Assembly: GCA_002698985.1 (NCBI GenBank)
Contig: PAAY01000072.1
Location: forward strand, 1 to 50,819
Length of the DNA stretch: 50,819 nt
From: Saprospirales bacterium
Lineage (GTDB): Bacteria; Bacteroidota; Bacteroidia; Chitinophagales; Saprospiraceae
Reading direction: 5' to 3'
A program made the translations under genes and the position numbers. Shown here piece after piece: positions 8,873-18,900 of the stretch (positions are counted from its first letter, which is position 1; each line of letters opens with the position of its first letter). The notes below the pieces were generated by a model. The model ran no database searches. It was not told the origin of the DNA and was given only the letters and a program-made list of their open reading frames with translations.

Positions 8873-11800
8873 ATGAAACTGAAATCTCACCCACTGCTGG
8901 TGGCCATTTTGGCCATGCCCTTTTTCCTTTTCGGGCAACAACTCAACCTCGACCATTTTCAGAACATGAAACCCCGGAACATCGGCCCTGCCGGAATGTC
9001 CGGGCGGGTTACTTCCATCGATGTGCTGCTGAGCAACCCGGATGTGATATACGTCGGAACGGCTTCCGGTGGCGTTTGGCGAAGCAAAAGCGGCGGCACC
9101 GACTGGGAGCCCGTTTTTGACGAAGCGCCGGTGCAATCTGTTGGTGCAGTGCGCATCAACCAGAACAACCCCGACGAGATCTGGGTAGGCACCGGCGAGG
9201 GCAACCCCCGCAACAGCCAGAACAGCGGAAAAGGTATCTACAAAACCATAGATGGCGGCAAGACCTGGAAGCTGATGGGGCTGGAAGGCACCAAGACCAT
9301 CCACCGCATCATCATCCACCGGGACGATCCCAACACCGTCTTCGTAGGTGCCACCGGCTCTGCCTGGGGGCCCAACCCCGAGCGGGGCGTATTCAAAACC
9401 ACCGATGGCGGCAAAACCTGGCGCAAAGTGCTCTTCGTCAACGACAGCACCGGCTGTGCCGATCTGGTGGTGGACCCCTCCAATCCCAACAAGCTCATCG
9501 CTGCCATGTGGGAGTACGGCCGCAAGCCCTGGACCTTCAACTCCGGTGGAAAAGGCTCCGGCATCTGGGTGTCTTTCGACGCCGGTGAAACCTGGGAACG
9601 CCGCACGGCCAAGGACGGCCTGCCCAAAGGCGATCTCGGGCGTATCGGTTTGGCCATTGCTCCCAGCAAGCCCAACATCGTTTACGCACTGGTGGAGGCC
9701 AAAGAGAACGCACTGTACAAAAGCTATGACGGCGGCTTCAAATGGACCAAGATGGCCAGCGCCAACTCCAATCGCACCAACGTTAGCAACCGGCCATTCT
9801 ATTACCACGAACTGTATGTGGATCCGAAAAATGAGAACCGCATTTTCAGCCTGCACAGCACGCTCACAAAAAGCGAAGACGGTGGCAAGACTTTCGAACC
9901 CTGGGTGGGCTGGAAGGTGCACCCCGACCACCACGCCTTCTGGATTCACCCCGAAGACCCTTCTTACATGATGGAGGGCAACGATGGGGGGCTCAACATC
10001 AGTCACGACGGCGGCGCCACCTGGCGTTTTGCCGAGAACCTGCCGCTGGCCCAGTTTTACCACATCGACATTGATATGAGCACCCCTTACCGGGTTTGCG
10101 GCGGCATGCAGGACAACGGTTCCTGGGTGGGACCTTCCGCTGTCTGGAAAAGCGGTGGCATCCGCAACAGCGACTGGCAGGAGGTCTATTTCGGCGATGG
10201 TTTCGACGTGGCCATCAGGCCGGACGATCCCCGTTACTGCTATGCCATGTCGCAGGGCGGCAACCTGGCCTACATTGACATGCTGACCGGCCACACACGC
10301 AGCATCCGTCCGGTACATCCGGATGGGGTGGAGCTGCGCTTCAACTGGAATGCCGGTTTTGCGAAGAACCCTTTCCACGACTGCGGCATTTACTACGGCA
10401 GCCAGTTTTTACACAAGAGCCTCGACTGCGGCAACAGCTGGGAGATCATCAGCCCGGACCTGACCACCAACGACAGCACCAAACAGCAGCAGGACAAAAG
10501 CGGCGGCCTCACCATCGATGCCACCAATGCTGAGAACTTTACGACCATCGTCGCAATAGCCCCCAGCCCCATGGATGAAAATGTGATCTGGGTAGGCACC
10601 GACGACGGCAACGTGCAGGTGACCCGCGACGGCGGCAAGACCTGGACCAACGTGGCCGCCAACATGCCCGGCGCCAACCCCGGCAGCTGGATTCCCTACA
10701 TCGAGCCCAGCAAGAAGCGGGCAGGGGAGGCCTTTGTGGTGGTGAGTGATTATCGTCGCAATGACTGGCGGCCTTTCGTTTACCACACCACCGATTTTGG
10801 CGCCACCTTTACCCGCATTGCCGATGAAACGCAGGTCAGCGGACCGGCTTTCTGCATCGTGCAGGACCCCATCGTTGAGAACCTGCTGTGGATGGGCACC
10901 GACCACGGCTTGTGGGTCAGCATTGACTTCGGAAAGAACTGGACGAAATGGACCAAGGGCTTTCCTTCGGTAACGGTGACCGATCTGAAAATCCATCCCC
11001 GGGAGCACGATCTGGTGATCGGAACCTTTGGCCGTGCCGCCTGGATCCTGGACGACATTCGCCCCATCCGTGAAGTTGCCCGCAGCGCGGGCGAAGTGCT
11101 GGAGAAGCCTTTTGCGGTCTTTCCCGCACCGGATGCCTGGCTGGCCGAGTTTGCCTCTGTGAGTGGTACCCGCTTTGCTGCTGATGCCATTTACCAGGGC
11201 AACAACCGCTGGCCCAATGCCATGATCACCTGCTGGGTGCAGCCTCCTTCGGTAAAAAAAGCGCTGGAGGAAAAAGCCGAAGCCGAAAAGGCCGCCGCTG
11301 AGCAGGGCAAAAAGAAAAAGAAAGGCAAAGCCGTTGCTGGTACCCGTCCCGATACCTCGGGAGGTGAAAAGAAGGAAGAAGAAGTTGCCGCAGGCGAAGG
11401 TGAAGAAGAAGCTGCGGAAGAAGTTGCCGAAGGTGAAGAAGAAGAACGACCCCGCCGGGGCCGCCGCGGTAAGCAAAAGGTCAAGGTAAGGGTGGTGAAC
11501 ATGGACGGCGATACCATCCGCACCTTCAGCCAGGAAGTGGACACCGGCATGGTGCGCATCTACTGGAACCTGAACCAGGATGGGGTGCGTTTCCCCAGCC
11601 GCCGGCAGCCACGGCCGGATAGCGATCCGCCACAAGGTTATGAGGTGCTGCCCGGCACTTACAAGCTCTACCTGACCCTCGGAAAAAATACCGACAGCAC
11701 GGAAGTCGTCGTCCACGACGATCCGAGGATGGGCTTCCGCATGGAAAAGATGAAAGCCCAGCACGCTGCCTATGACGAACTGGCAAAAGTCGTCACCGCT

Positions 11801-12223
11801 GCCACCGAAGGTTTCGACCGCCTGCAGGATGCCCGCAAAAACATCGAGGTGGTCAACGAAGCCCTGGCTTATGTGCCCGACAGCCTGAAAAAGGAGGTGC
11901 AGAAAATGGGCAAGGAATTGCAAAAAAGCATTGATTCGCTGGAGCGCCGTTACATGATGCCGGAAGGACTCAAAGGCATCCAGCGGGATCCGAACACCAT
12001 CACCGGCACGCTGTGGCGGGCGCGTAGTTACATCGGAGCCTCTGACGGCGCTCCCAACCAGGCCGCCCGGATCATGATGGAGCAGGCCCGGAAAGAAGTG
12101 TCGGCAGTGGTGAAAGACATCAATGATTTCATGACCGGTCCTTTTGCGGAATACCGTCAAAAGGTGGAAGCGCTGCAGGCCTCGTTGTTCAAAGAATACG
12201 AGCCGGTGGAGCTGAAGGAATAG
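8873..12223 (+). CDS. Secreted Asp-box (BNR/sortilin-like) beta-propeller protein
   Basis: 1116 residues. Signal peptide 1-21 (hydrophobic, ending FFLFGQQ). About ten Asp-box motifs of the form S/T-x-D-x-G-x-T-W are visible in residues 60-720, for example KTIDGGKTW, KTTDGGKTW, VSFDAGETW, VTRDGGKTW and VSIDFGKNW. They mark a sortilin/VPS10-like multi-bladed propeller, a fold also found in sialidases and xyloglucanases. No sialidase catalytic set was identified, so an enzymatic role is not claimed. Residues about 796-870 are a charged low-complexity insert (Lys-rich, then Glu-rich, then RPRRGRRGKQK). A helical segment follows (residues 960-1116). There is no recognisable T9SS sorting domain, unlike its neighbours. 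The start sits directly behind a heptamer repeat, and a very strong terminator follows. Confidence 0.8.
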   Translation: MKLKSHPLLVAILAMPFFLFGQQLNLDHFQNMKPRNIGPAGMSGRVTSIDVLLSNPDVIYVGTASGGVWRSKSGGTDWEPVFDEAPVQSVGAVRINQNNPDEIWVGTGEGNPRNSQNSGKGIYKTIDGGKTWKLMGLEGTKTIHRIIIHRDDPNTVFVGATGSAWGPNPERGVFKTTDGGKTWRKVLFVNDSTGCADLVVDPSNPNKLIAAMWEYGRKPWTFNSGGKGSGIWVSFDAGETWERRTAKDGLPKGDLGRIGLAIAPSKPNIVYALVEAKENALYKSYDGGFKWTKMASANSNRTNVSNRPFYYHELYVDPKNENRIFSLHSTLTKSEDGGKTFEPWVGWKVHPDHHAFWIHPEDPSYMMEGNDGGLNISHDGGATWRFAENLPLAQFYHIDIDMSTPYRVCGGMQDNGSWVGPSAVWKSGGIRNSDWQEVYFGDGFDVAIRPDDPRYCYAMSQGGNLAYIDMLTGHTRSIRPVHPDGVELRFNWNAGFAKNPFHDCGIYYGSQFLHKSLDCGNSWEIISPDLTTNDSTKQQQDKSGGLTIDATNAENFTTIVAIAPSPMDENVIWVGTDDGNVQVTRDGGKTWTNVAANMPGANPGSWIPYIEPSKKRAGEAFVVVSDYRRNDWRPFVYHTTDFGATFTRIADETQVSGPAFCIVQDPIVENLLWMGTDHGLWVSIDFGKNWTKWTKGFPSVTVTDLKIHPREHDLVIGTFGRAAWILDDIRPIREVARSAGEVLEKPFAVFPAPDAWLAEFASVSGTRFAADAIYQGNNRWPNAMITCWVQPPSVKKALEEKAEAEKAAAEQGKKKKKGKAVAGTRPDTSGGEKKEEEVAAGEGEEEAAEEVAEGEEEERPRRGRRGKQKVKVRVVNMDGDTIRTFSQEVDTGMVRIYWNLNQDGVRFPSRRQPRPDSDPPQGYEVLPGTYKLYLTLGKNTDSTEVVVHDDPRMGFRMEKMKAQHAAYDELAKVVTAATEGFDRLQDARKNIEVVNEALAYVPDSLKKEVQKMGKELQKSIDSLERRYMMPEGLKGIQRDPNTITGTLWRARSYIGASDGAPNQAARIMMEQARKEVSAVVKDINDFMTGPFAEYRQKVEALQASLFKEYEPVELKE

Positions 12224-12610
12224 GAATTCAGCTGCCATGAACCGGTTTTTGATAACATTTGATTTCCGGGTTCCGGCGCTTTGTCCGGAACCCGGAAATT
12301 TTTTCCCGGAATTGGAATCCCGTATTTTCTGCCTTCTTCCAGAAATTCTGTGACAGGGTAAAAATGAAAGGCCCGCTTGACACAATTTCTGACTACCTGG
12401 ATGCTTGGAAATGTTTTGTTAGGATCCAAGCCTTCAGGCATTTTCAAAACCACATTTAATTCACCGAAGAAATTCCATTTCTTGGTAATCCAAACTGGCT
12501 CTTGTGCTTCGGCACAGGATAAACCTGTGTGGTTCTTGTTGAAATCCTCAGAATTCCGGCAAGAATAAACCACATTGATTCACAACCCCCCGGTTGTAAA
12601 GAAAGTCCAC
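12224..12610. other. Intergenic region, 387 nt
   Basis: Holds the terminator at 12262-12304. Nothing else is recognised up to the signal-peptide ATG at 12611. Confidence 0.6.
12262..12304 (+). terminator. Strong Rho-independent terminator, 15-base stem
   Basis: ATTTCCGGGTTCCGG (12262-12276) pairs perfectly with 12285-12299 across an 8-nt loop (CGCTTTGT). The T-tract TTTTTT (12299-12304) begins with the last paired base. It ends the Asp-box propeller gene. Confidence 0.93.
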
Positions 12611-13678
12611 ATGAGAGCACAGGTCATTCTCTCTCTCCTGGTGCTTATGAGCACCGGTCACCTCTGTGCGCAAACGTGTCAGAATGGAAGTCCAGCCACC
12701 GTGGTGAGCGTTGACTTGTCAGGTAAGCAATCCTGGGATGCACTCCACGATCCGGACAACCAAACTTTCTCGGTTTGCGGCTTCCCGGCCAATGCCAATA
12801 TGGTTGGTTTTGAATGGTCGGGTATCGACCTTTCACCCATCGGGGTGAGTTGGTGTTCAGAGGTCGCATTTGAAATCCACTCCTCGCTCATCTTCCGGCC
12901 TGCTTACAATGAGCGGCACAAGGCCCCGTGTAACAATAATTACGCGGGAGGAAGCCCCAGCTATTTGCAGGACAACGGCCTGACATTTACGGCAGGAGCT
13001 GACGGATGCGTGAACATCGAGATTTATGAAACATACAATGATTTCAACAACGCAAAAGATGCGGATATCACCGCCGGAACCATGACCTTCACCGGTTGTC
13101 CTGTGGGACTGGCCTTGCCCATTGAACTGGTTGCGTTCAGCGCCACTGCCGAAGCAGATTACAACCTGATTCGTTGGCAGACGGCCTCCGAGTTGAACTC
13201 GGCCTGGCACATCCTCGAGCGTTCTGTTGACGGCAAAGATGACTGGGAGGAGGTTGGCAGGCTGGCAGGTGCCGGCACCACCAACGACGACCAGGAATAT
13301 ACTTTGCAAGATTACGAGCTATTCCCACTGGTTTATTACCGCCTTCGGGAAATAGCCTACGATGGACAGGAGCAATTCTCTCACGTCATTGCCCTGGAGC
13401 GGCCGTCGGAAAACTTCCGGCTGTTGAACATCGCTCCCAATCCAAATGACGGGCAGTTTCAGCTCCATATCGATACACCTGAACAGGGACCCGTTTTGAT
13501 CAGTGTTTTTGATCAGATCGGACGTCGGGTCTGGGAAGAAGAACGAACCCTGGACCCAGGGCTACAACAACAAGCATTGAACCTGAATTCACTCGGCAAT
13601 GGCCGGTACGCCATTGTATTGCAAAAAGACTATGAAACGATTGTTGAATCGCTGATCATCAGCAAACAAAAACCGTGA
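12611..13678 (+). CDS. T9SS-exported surface protein of unknown function
   Basis: 355 residues from the ATG at 12611, which begins the signal peptide MRAQVILSLLVLMSTGHLCAQ; a longer frame from a TTG at 12575 would bury the signal and is not favoured. Residues about 25-175 are a Cys-containing secreted domain I do not recognise. Residues about 180-270 are the common Bacteroidota module that precedes sorting domains (LPIELVAFSA, WQTASELNSAWHILERS, YYRLREIAYDG). The type A sorting domain starts at about residue 274 (IAPNPNDGQFQLHID) and ends with LIISKQKP. Expected location is the cell surface or outside. Function is unknown. Confidence 0.85.
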   Translation: MRAQVILSLLVLMSTGHLCAQTCQNGSPATVVSVDLSGKQSWDALHDPDNQTFSVCGFPANANMVGFEWSGIDLSPIGVSWCSEVAFEIHSSLIFRPAYNERHKAPCNNNYAGGSPSYLQDNGLTFTAGADGCVNIEIYETYNDFNNAKDADITAGTMTFTGCPVGLALPIELVAFSATAEADYNLIRWQTASELNSAWHILERSVDGKDDWEEVGRLAGAGTTNDDQEYTLQDYELFPLVYYRLREIAYDGQEQFSHVIALERPSENFRLLNIAPNPNDGQFQLHIDTPEQGPVLISVFDQIGRRVWEEERTLDPGLQQQALNLNSLGNGRYAIVLQKDYETIVESLIISKQKP

Positions 13679-13774
13679 ACGGAGCCATTCACAGGCTTGC
13701 TTTTCAGTCAGTACAGCGGAACCATTCCACCGGATCAAACGACAAATATCCACAACAACTTCACCTGAAGATCC

Positions 13775-13801
13775 GCCGGTTTCCGCTTACTGGCTTTTTT
13801 T
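13775..13801 (+). terminator. Possible short terminator
   Basis: GCCGGT (13775-13780) and ACTGGC (13789-13794) form a 6-bp stem with one G-U pair and an 8-nt loop, followed by seven T. It is short, but placed about 100 nt after the stop of the T9SS protein. Confidence 0.45.
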
Positions 13802-13812
13802 ATTGTTGAATT

Positions 13813-13840
13813 GTTGATCCCGAAAGCTTTCGGGAGTTGA
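13813..13840. repeat. Dispersed palindromic repeat, copy 1 (exact reverse complement of 19662-19689)
   Basis: The core TCCCGAAAGCTTTCGGGA (13818-13835) is a perfect 18-base palindrome. The flanks GTTGA and GTTGA make a 28-nt element that recurs exactly, inverted, at 19662-19689. Similarity to TCAACA-type flanks extends further on both sides. Confidence 0.9.
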
Positions 13841-13915
13841 GATTGTTAACGGGCTCAGTTCAACTGTACGATCCAGGAATTTAGTTCAGGCATGACCTCA
13901 GGTCAATAAAAACCA

Positions 13916-13948
13916 ACAGCTGACAGCACTCGGAGTGCTGTCAGCTGT
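13916..13948. repeat. 33-nt palindrome, copy 1 (second copy at 40123-40155)
   Basis: ACAGCTGACAGCACTC (13916-13931), a single G, then its exact reverse complement (13933-13948). It is followed by AAAAACCTAAAAACC. The copy 26 kb away differs at one base and is also embedded in AAAAACC-type runs. It lies downstream of two converging genes (ends at 13678 and 13966) and could serve as a bidirectional terminator. Confidence 0.9.
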
Positions 13949-13965
13949 AAAAACCTAAAAACCCC

Positions 13966-14808
13966 TCAATCAAAAACCTTCAAAAACCGCTCAGTCTGCA
14001 CCACTTGCCCATCGGTTTCGATGGTGATCAGGTAAGTGCCCGCCGGTAGGTTCTCGATGTCCATTTCCGCTTTTTGATCGCCTGAAAGATCGATGCTGCC
14101 CATTTGGATCATGTTGGAATTCCAAAGCCTGGCAATGGCCTTGTTCAGGATGGCATTTTCGGCTTTCAAGATCAGCCGTTTAGAGGCAGGATTGGGATAG
14201 AGCCGGAAAAGGTAAGCGGATTCCGCTTCCTTGGTGGCCGTGGTGGTATTGCCTTCGCCACATTCAACGGGAGTGCCCGCTTCGTAAAGCCCGCTGTAAT
14301 TGTAAAACTCCAGAGGTGATTTCCCAAAGTCCACCACGCTGAGGTCGTTGCCCGGATTTGTACCCTCAGAATTGGGCAGTTGGGCAAAAGGATCGGTTTC
14401 GTTATCGATCAGGTAAGGCGGGCTGCCGTCCTGGTTGGTCATTTTGAAAGTGAAAAGCAGGGTTTCTTCGCCAGGGGTGTAAACGATGGCCGGCATGTCA
14501 GCTACGAAGCCCATGGTGAAGTACATCATACCCGGATTTTCCTCCGGTGAGTACACAAGGGCATTGTCGTCCCATGCCCCGCTTATGCTGGTCAATTCTG
14601 AAAAAACAGACCCCATTTTGGCCACGATGGTAACTTGCCCGCCACCAGTGATGGTCTGACTGGTGGGGCTGATGGTGTCGCATGCCTGCACATACACTCC
14701 CCAGACATTGGCTTGGGGCATTTCTTTCAAAGTCAGGAAAAGCTGGGCTTGAAGGTGGGTAGCGGCTAGAAAAAGCACAGCCAACAGGATGGTGGCAACC
14801 TTGTTCAT
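13966..14808 (-). CDS. T9SS protein sharing its N-terminal module with the giant repeat protein at 43.7 kb
   Basis: 280 residues. Signal peptide 1-21 (...AATHLQA). Residues about 22-184 match the N-terminal module of the giant Asp-rich protein: shared points include VYVQ....TISP, TITG.GQ(V/I)T(I/L)V, SG.W......V(Y/H)SP.ENP, G.ET(L/M)LF..K and a DPF..LPNS.GTNPGNDLSV(V/I)D(F/I)G stretch. It resembles the secreted beta-sandwich domains that precede sorting signals; no enzyme motif is visible. A type A T9SS domain follows (LFRLYPNPASKRLILK, GTYLITIETDG, ending ERFLKVFD). It is encoded opposite to its neighbours. Function unknown. Confidence 0.85.
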   Translation of the reverse strand: MNKVATILLAVLFLAATHLQAQLFLTLKEMPQANVWGVYVQACDTISPTSQTITGGGQVTIVAKMGSVFSELTSISGAWDDNALVYSPEENPGMMYFTMGFVADMPAIVYTPGEETLLFTFKMTNQDGSPPYLIDNETDPFAQLPNSEGTNPGNDLSVVDFGKSPLEFYNYSGLYEAGTPVECGEGNTTTATKEAESAYLFRLYPNPASKRLILKAENAILNKAIARLWNSNMIQMGSIDLSGDQKAEMDIENLPAGTYLITIETDGQVVQTERFLKVFD

Positions 14809-14952
14809 AGTTGTAAGTTTTTTTTTGTCAATAAATGAGCGGGGGAAGGGGAGATGGGCTGTTTCAGGAATGCAAGGAATATGCCACAGCTCCCCAGGTG
14901 GAAATCAAAGGGGAATTACCCACCTTTGCAAGGCATCAACAAAACCACCTTC

Positions 14953-15750
14953 ATGAAATATCTTCTTCCCCTTTTGATTTTGGTTTTCTTCGCTTGCAGC
15001 AATGAACAGGCTGCGGAGGAAACACCCCAACCCGTTGAGGTTATCTCAAAAACTTTGGAAAAGCAAAGCGGCGACTGCGATGACCCCACTCCCGAATCGA
15101 AATGTGCCGAAGTGAAGTTCTCCTACCCGGCCATCAATGACGACAAGCACCCCTTGAAAGAGCCCGTTGAAATGTGGGCTTACAGCTTCATGGCCAGCCT
15201 GCTGGACCCCACCGCCCCGGCTGAAGAGATTCCCGACGATCAGTCACTCCAACACCTCTTCGACGATTTTTTCAGCATGCACAAGGAGCTGGTGGAGGAA
15301 TTTCCGGAGGCGCCGGCCTGGTACACCGTGGAGTCCAGCGACACCGTGCTGCTCAACGATGGCAAGGTGCTTTCACTGGCCATGAGCGGTTACAGCTACA
15401 CCGGTGGCGCCCATCCCAACTATATCCTTGCGGCAGCGAGTTTTGACGCCCAAACGGGCAGAAGAATTGAACTCAGCGATGTGGTTTCCGACCTGGATGC
15501 CCTGGCCAAAATCGCCGAACAGTATTACCGGGAGGAAAAAGCCGAGGCTTTCGAAGAAGGTTTTGATTTTGACCCCGACTGGCCATTCGTGCTGCCCTCG
15601 GCCTCTGCCCTCACCGCAGAAGGGATCTACATGGCCTACATGCCTTACGAGGTGGCCCCCTATGCCGTCGGCTCGGCAGAGTTCGTCATCCCTTTCTCCG
15701 AAATCAAAGACCTGCTCAAACCAGCGTGGCAACCCAAAGTGGTTCAGTGA
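14953..15750 (+). CDS. DUF3298/RsiV-like lipoprotein
   Basis: 265 residues from the ATG at 14953, which starts the lipoprotein signal MKYLLPLLILVFFACS with lipidated Cys at residue 15; the frame stays open further upstream (to 14854), but that extension has no signal character. The central SYTGGAHPNY motif followed by DAQTGRRIEL is typical of DUF3298/DUF4163 (RsiV-type) domains, which in Bacillus bind lysozyme in the anti-sigma factor RsiV and elsewhere occur in envelope lipoproteins of unknown role. There is no transmembrane anti-sigma part here, so a sigma-factor role is not implied. A CACCTTTG box at 14921-14928 is one base from the -7 consensus. A heptamer array follows the gene. Confidence 0.75.
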   Translation: MKYLLPLLILVFFACSNEQAAEETPQPVEVISKTLEKQSGDCDDPTPESKCAEVKFSYPAINDDKHPLKEPVEMWAYSFMASLLDPTAPAEEIPDDQSLQHLFDDFFSMHKELVEEFPEAPAWYTVESSDTVLLNDGKVLSLAMSGYSYTGGAHPNYILAAASFDAQTGRRIELSDVVSDLDALAKIAEQYYREEKAEAFEEGFDFDPDWPFVLPSASALTAEGIYMAYMPYEVAPYAVGSAEFVIPFSEIKDLLKPAWQPKVVQ

Positions 15751-15778
15751 TCAGTTGGCAGTTGGTCCCGGGGCTTCG

Positions 15779-15839
15779 CCCTAAACCCTAAACCCTACAC
15801 CCTACACCCTCAACTCTACACCCTAAACTCTACACCCTA
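15779..15839. repeat. Telomere-like heptamer array (CCCTAAA/CCCTACA)
   Basis: Imperfect tandem copies of CCCTAAA, CCCTACA and CTCTACA fill about 60 nt between the DUF3298 lipoprotein and the subtilisin gene. The resemblance to plant telomere repeats is coincidental; it belongs to the set of short intergenic arrays in this window. Confidence 0.85.
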
Positions 15840-15959
15840 TTTCCCATTCCGCAATCCTCGCAACACTTTGCGCAGGTGCATTTGGGTAAGCTCCCGAAAG
15901 CCAATAACTTGGGGCCTTGTTCAATATTTTAAACCATTCCGGTACCGGAAACAGACACT

Positions 15960-18900
15960 ATGACCAGAACCTTTACCTTACTCGCACTGCTGTTTTTCCC
16001 ATTGTTTCTTTCGTCGCAAAATGCCGACTACACCCGCATTTCAAAAAAGCTGGCCGAGCGGATGGCTGAAGCGCCTGACGACTGGCATTCCGTGCACATC
16101 GTCCTCGCTGCGCAATTGGACTACGCCCAAAGTGAAAGAGACTTTGACGCTGCCGGGGCCACCGCTTCAGAGCGTGCCAGGTCCGTCGTCTTCGCCCTTC
16201 GGGCAATGGCCGAACAAAGCCAACCGGCGCTCATCGAATGGCTCAGGCAGCAGCCCGCAGTCCTGCCCGAAACGGTGAAGGGCTACTGGGTGGCCAACGC
16301 CGTTTTTGCGACGTTAAAAAAAGAGGTGGTCGAAGCGCTCAGCTTGCGCAGCGATGTGCTTTGGATTGGGCTGAACGGCCCTCTGGCAAAAACAAAAGTG
16401 GAAGTGACCCCGCCGCCGCCCACCTGGACACCCGGCGGCCGTGAGAAAGGACTGGAAGTCATCAACGCTCCTGCCCTATGGGCCATGGGCTACACCGGCT
16501 ATGGCCGGGTGGCTTTCACCAATGATACGGGTGTTGATCCGACGCACCCCGCCATTGCCGGAAAATACCTCGGGTTGTACCGCAGCGGCCCGGAGACCTG
16601 GTTCGAGCTGGACCCCGGCACCCTGGAACCCGCACCTGTTTATGAAGCACACGATTGCGGCTCACACGGAACCCACGTCACCGGCACCATCCTCGGCCTG
16701 GATCGTTTGAACGACGACACCATCGGCGTGGCTTTCAATGCCATGTGGGTGGGTGCACCGGTGCTCTGTGGCATCGGCACCGAAGACAATGTGGCTGCCT
16801 TTCAGTGGGCCCTGGACCCCGATGGCGACCCCAACACCACCGCCGACATTCCCGATGTGATCAACAACTCCTGGTACGATCCCAGCCTCGATACCATCGA
16901 CTGTTTCAGCGTGTATGTGCCGGTTGTACAGGCCATGGAGGCGGCAGGCATTGCCGTGGTTTTCTCGGCCGGCAACGAAGGCCCTGACCCCATGACCATC
17001 ACACCGCCTCACAACATCAACCTGAACGAGGTAAACTCCTTTACCATCGGTGCGCTAAACGGCAATGTGAGCAGCTTGCCCATCGCCAATTTCTCCAGCC
17101 GGGGCCCCTCTCATTGCGGCGGCGACAGCTCCCTGCTCATCAAACCGGAGGTCTCGGCCCCCGGTGTCAGTGTGCGCTCATGCGTGCCGGGCAACGAGTA
17201 CGATTTTTTCAGCGGCACCTCCATGGCGGCTCCGCATACTTCCGGTGCCATCCTTTTGCTGAAGGAGGCCTTTCCGGAACTGACGGGTAAGGAGCTGAAA
17301 CTGGCCCTCTATTACACTGCCCACGACCTCGGTGAGCCTGGTGAAGACAATGTGTTCGGCCGGGGCGTCATCGACGTGCTGGATGCCTACAACTACCTGG
17401 TGGAGCAGGGCCATACCCCCGTGTTGCCGCAGGCGACGAATGACATTTTACTGATCGATGTGAATGTTCCAAAATGGGCCTGTGATTCAAAGATTCAGCC
17501 TGAGGTCATCTTCGAAAATGCCGGCCAGGATACCATTTTCACCTTTGCGGCCAAAGCGGAGGTGAATGGCATTGTTGGAGCAGAACAGTTCTGGGGCGCC
17601 CTGGCGCCGGGCGAACGCCAGAGCATGCTGCTGCCGGAAATCGAGGTGCCGCCAGGTGAGCACGACCTGGTAGTGACCTTGAACAACCCCAACCTGCTGC
17701 CCGACGACCGCCCCCTCAACAACCGCCTGAAAAAGCGGGTGCACATTTCGGAACGAAGCCGTTTCAACGCCCACGCTGAGGGCAACTGGGCCGTTTGCGA
17801 AGGCACCCGGGCCCTGCTGCGGGGAGAGCCCACCGCCGCCGTTGCCGCAGGCGAAGGAAGCTATACCGTAAAATGGTACGATGCCCCCGAGGGTGGCAAC
17901 CTCCTGGGTGAAGGCCCTGTTTTCGAAACACCCGAACTGACCGAACCGGCCACTTTTTACGCCGAGGCCAGCTATGTGGAGCACATGGCTCCGGCCGTAC
18001 CGGATTTCGGCGATACGGCATTCATCAACGCCGATGACCTGGGGCTGACCTTTGATGTGAACCATGAAATCGTGCTCAAATCCCTGACCGTTTACGTGGC
18101 TGAAACGGGGGGCAGGTTCCTCCAATTGGTGGACGAGTACGGGCACAACGTAGCCCAGAAAGTGTTCTTCCCTTCGGCCCCCGGGGCCAACGTTGTGGAG
18201 CTGAACTGGAAAGTGCCGGCCGGCAAAGGCTACCAGCTGAAAAAAACGGGCGGCAAGCCTCTGCTGGCTACCATCAGCCAGGCCAGCTACCCCTATCAGC
18301 TGGACGAAATCCTGAGCATCAACGGAACCATCACCGGAGAGCCTGAGACTTATTATTACTTCTATGACTGGGTGGTTGAATACACAGAACCCTGTGAACG
18401 CACCCCCGTGCATGTGGATGTGCTGCCCTTCAGCAGCCAGCCGGAGGTGAGTTTTGACATTTCCGAAAAAGAACTTTTTCTGCCCGACAATGCAACGGCC
18501 AGCTTTACCAACACCTCGCCGGATGCCGTGGCCACCTTCCTGTGGAATTTTGGCGACGGCCAGACAGACACCGCCGAAAATCCTACGCATACCTATACGC
18601 AGGAAGGCTCCTATGTGGTGAGCTTTCAGATGAATTCCCTCGACGGCTGCCCGGCCTATGCACTTGACACCGTGCAGGTGCTCGATGGGTCGTTGAATGC
18701 CGTTGAAAACGGGGAACCGATGGCCGTAAACATGGAGCTGTTTCCCAACCCGGCCGATGGCACTGTGACGCTGCTCCTCGAGCTCGAAAGACCTGCGGCA
18801 GTGCAAATCCTGCTTTTCGATGCTTTCGGTAAAATGGTGAGCAATGAGGCGGCGCAGGTTTATCAGAGCCAGGTGGAATTGAACACAGGCCATCTTCCAG

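Noticed and set aside
10409-12385. Open frame of 658 codons opposite the Asp-box propeller gene
   Set aside because: Shadow frame; the + strand gene has a signal peptide, ten Asp-boxes and its own terminator.
15779-15839. Telomere or eukaryotic contamination
   Set aside because: The array is imperfect, only 60 nt long, flanked by bacterial genes on both sides and similar in form to the other arrays.
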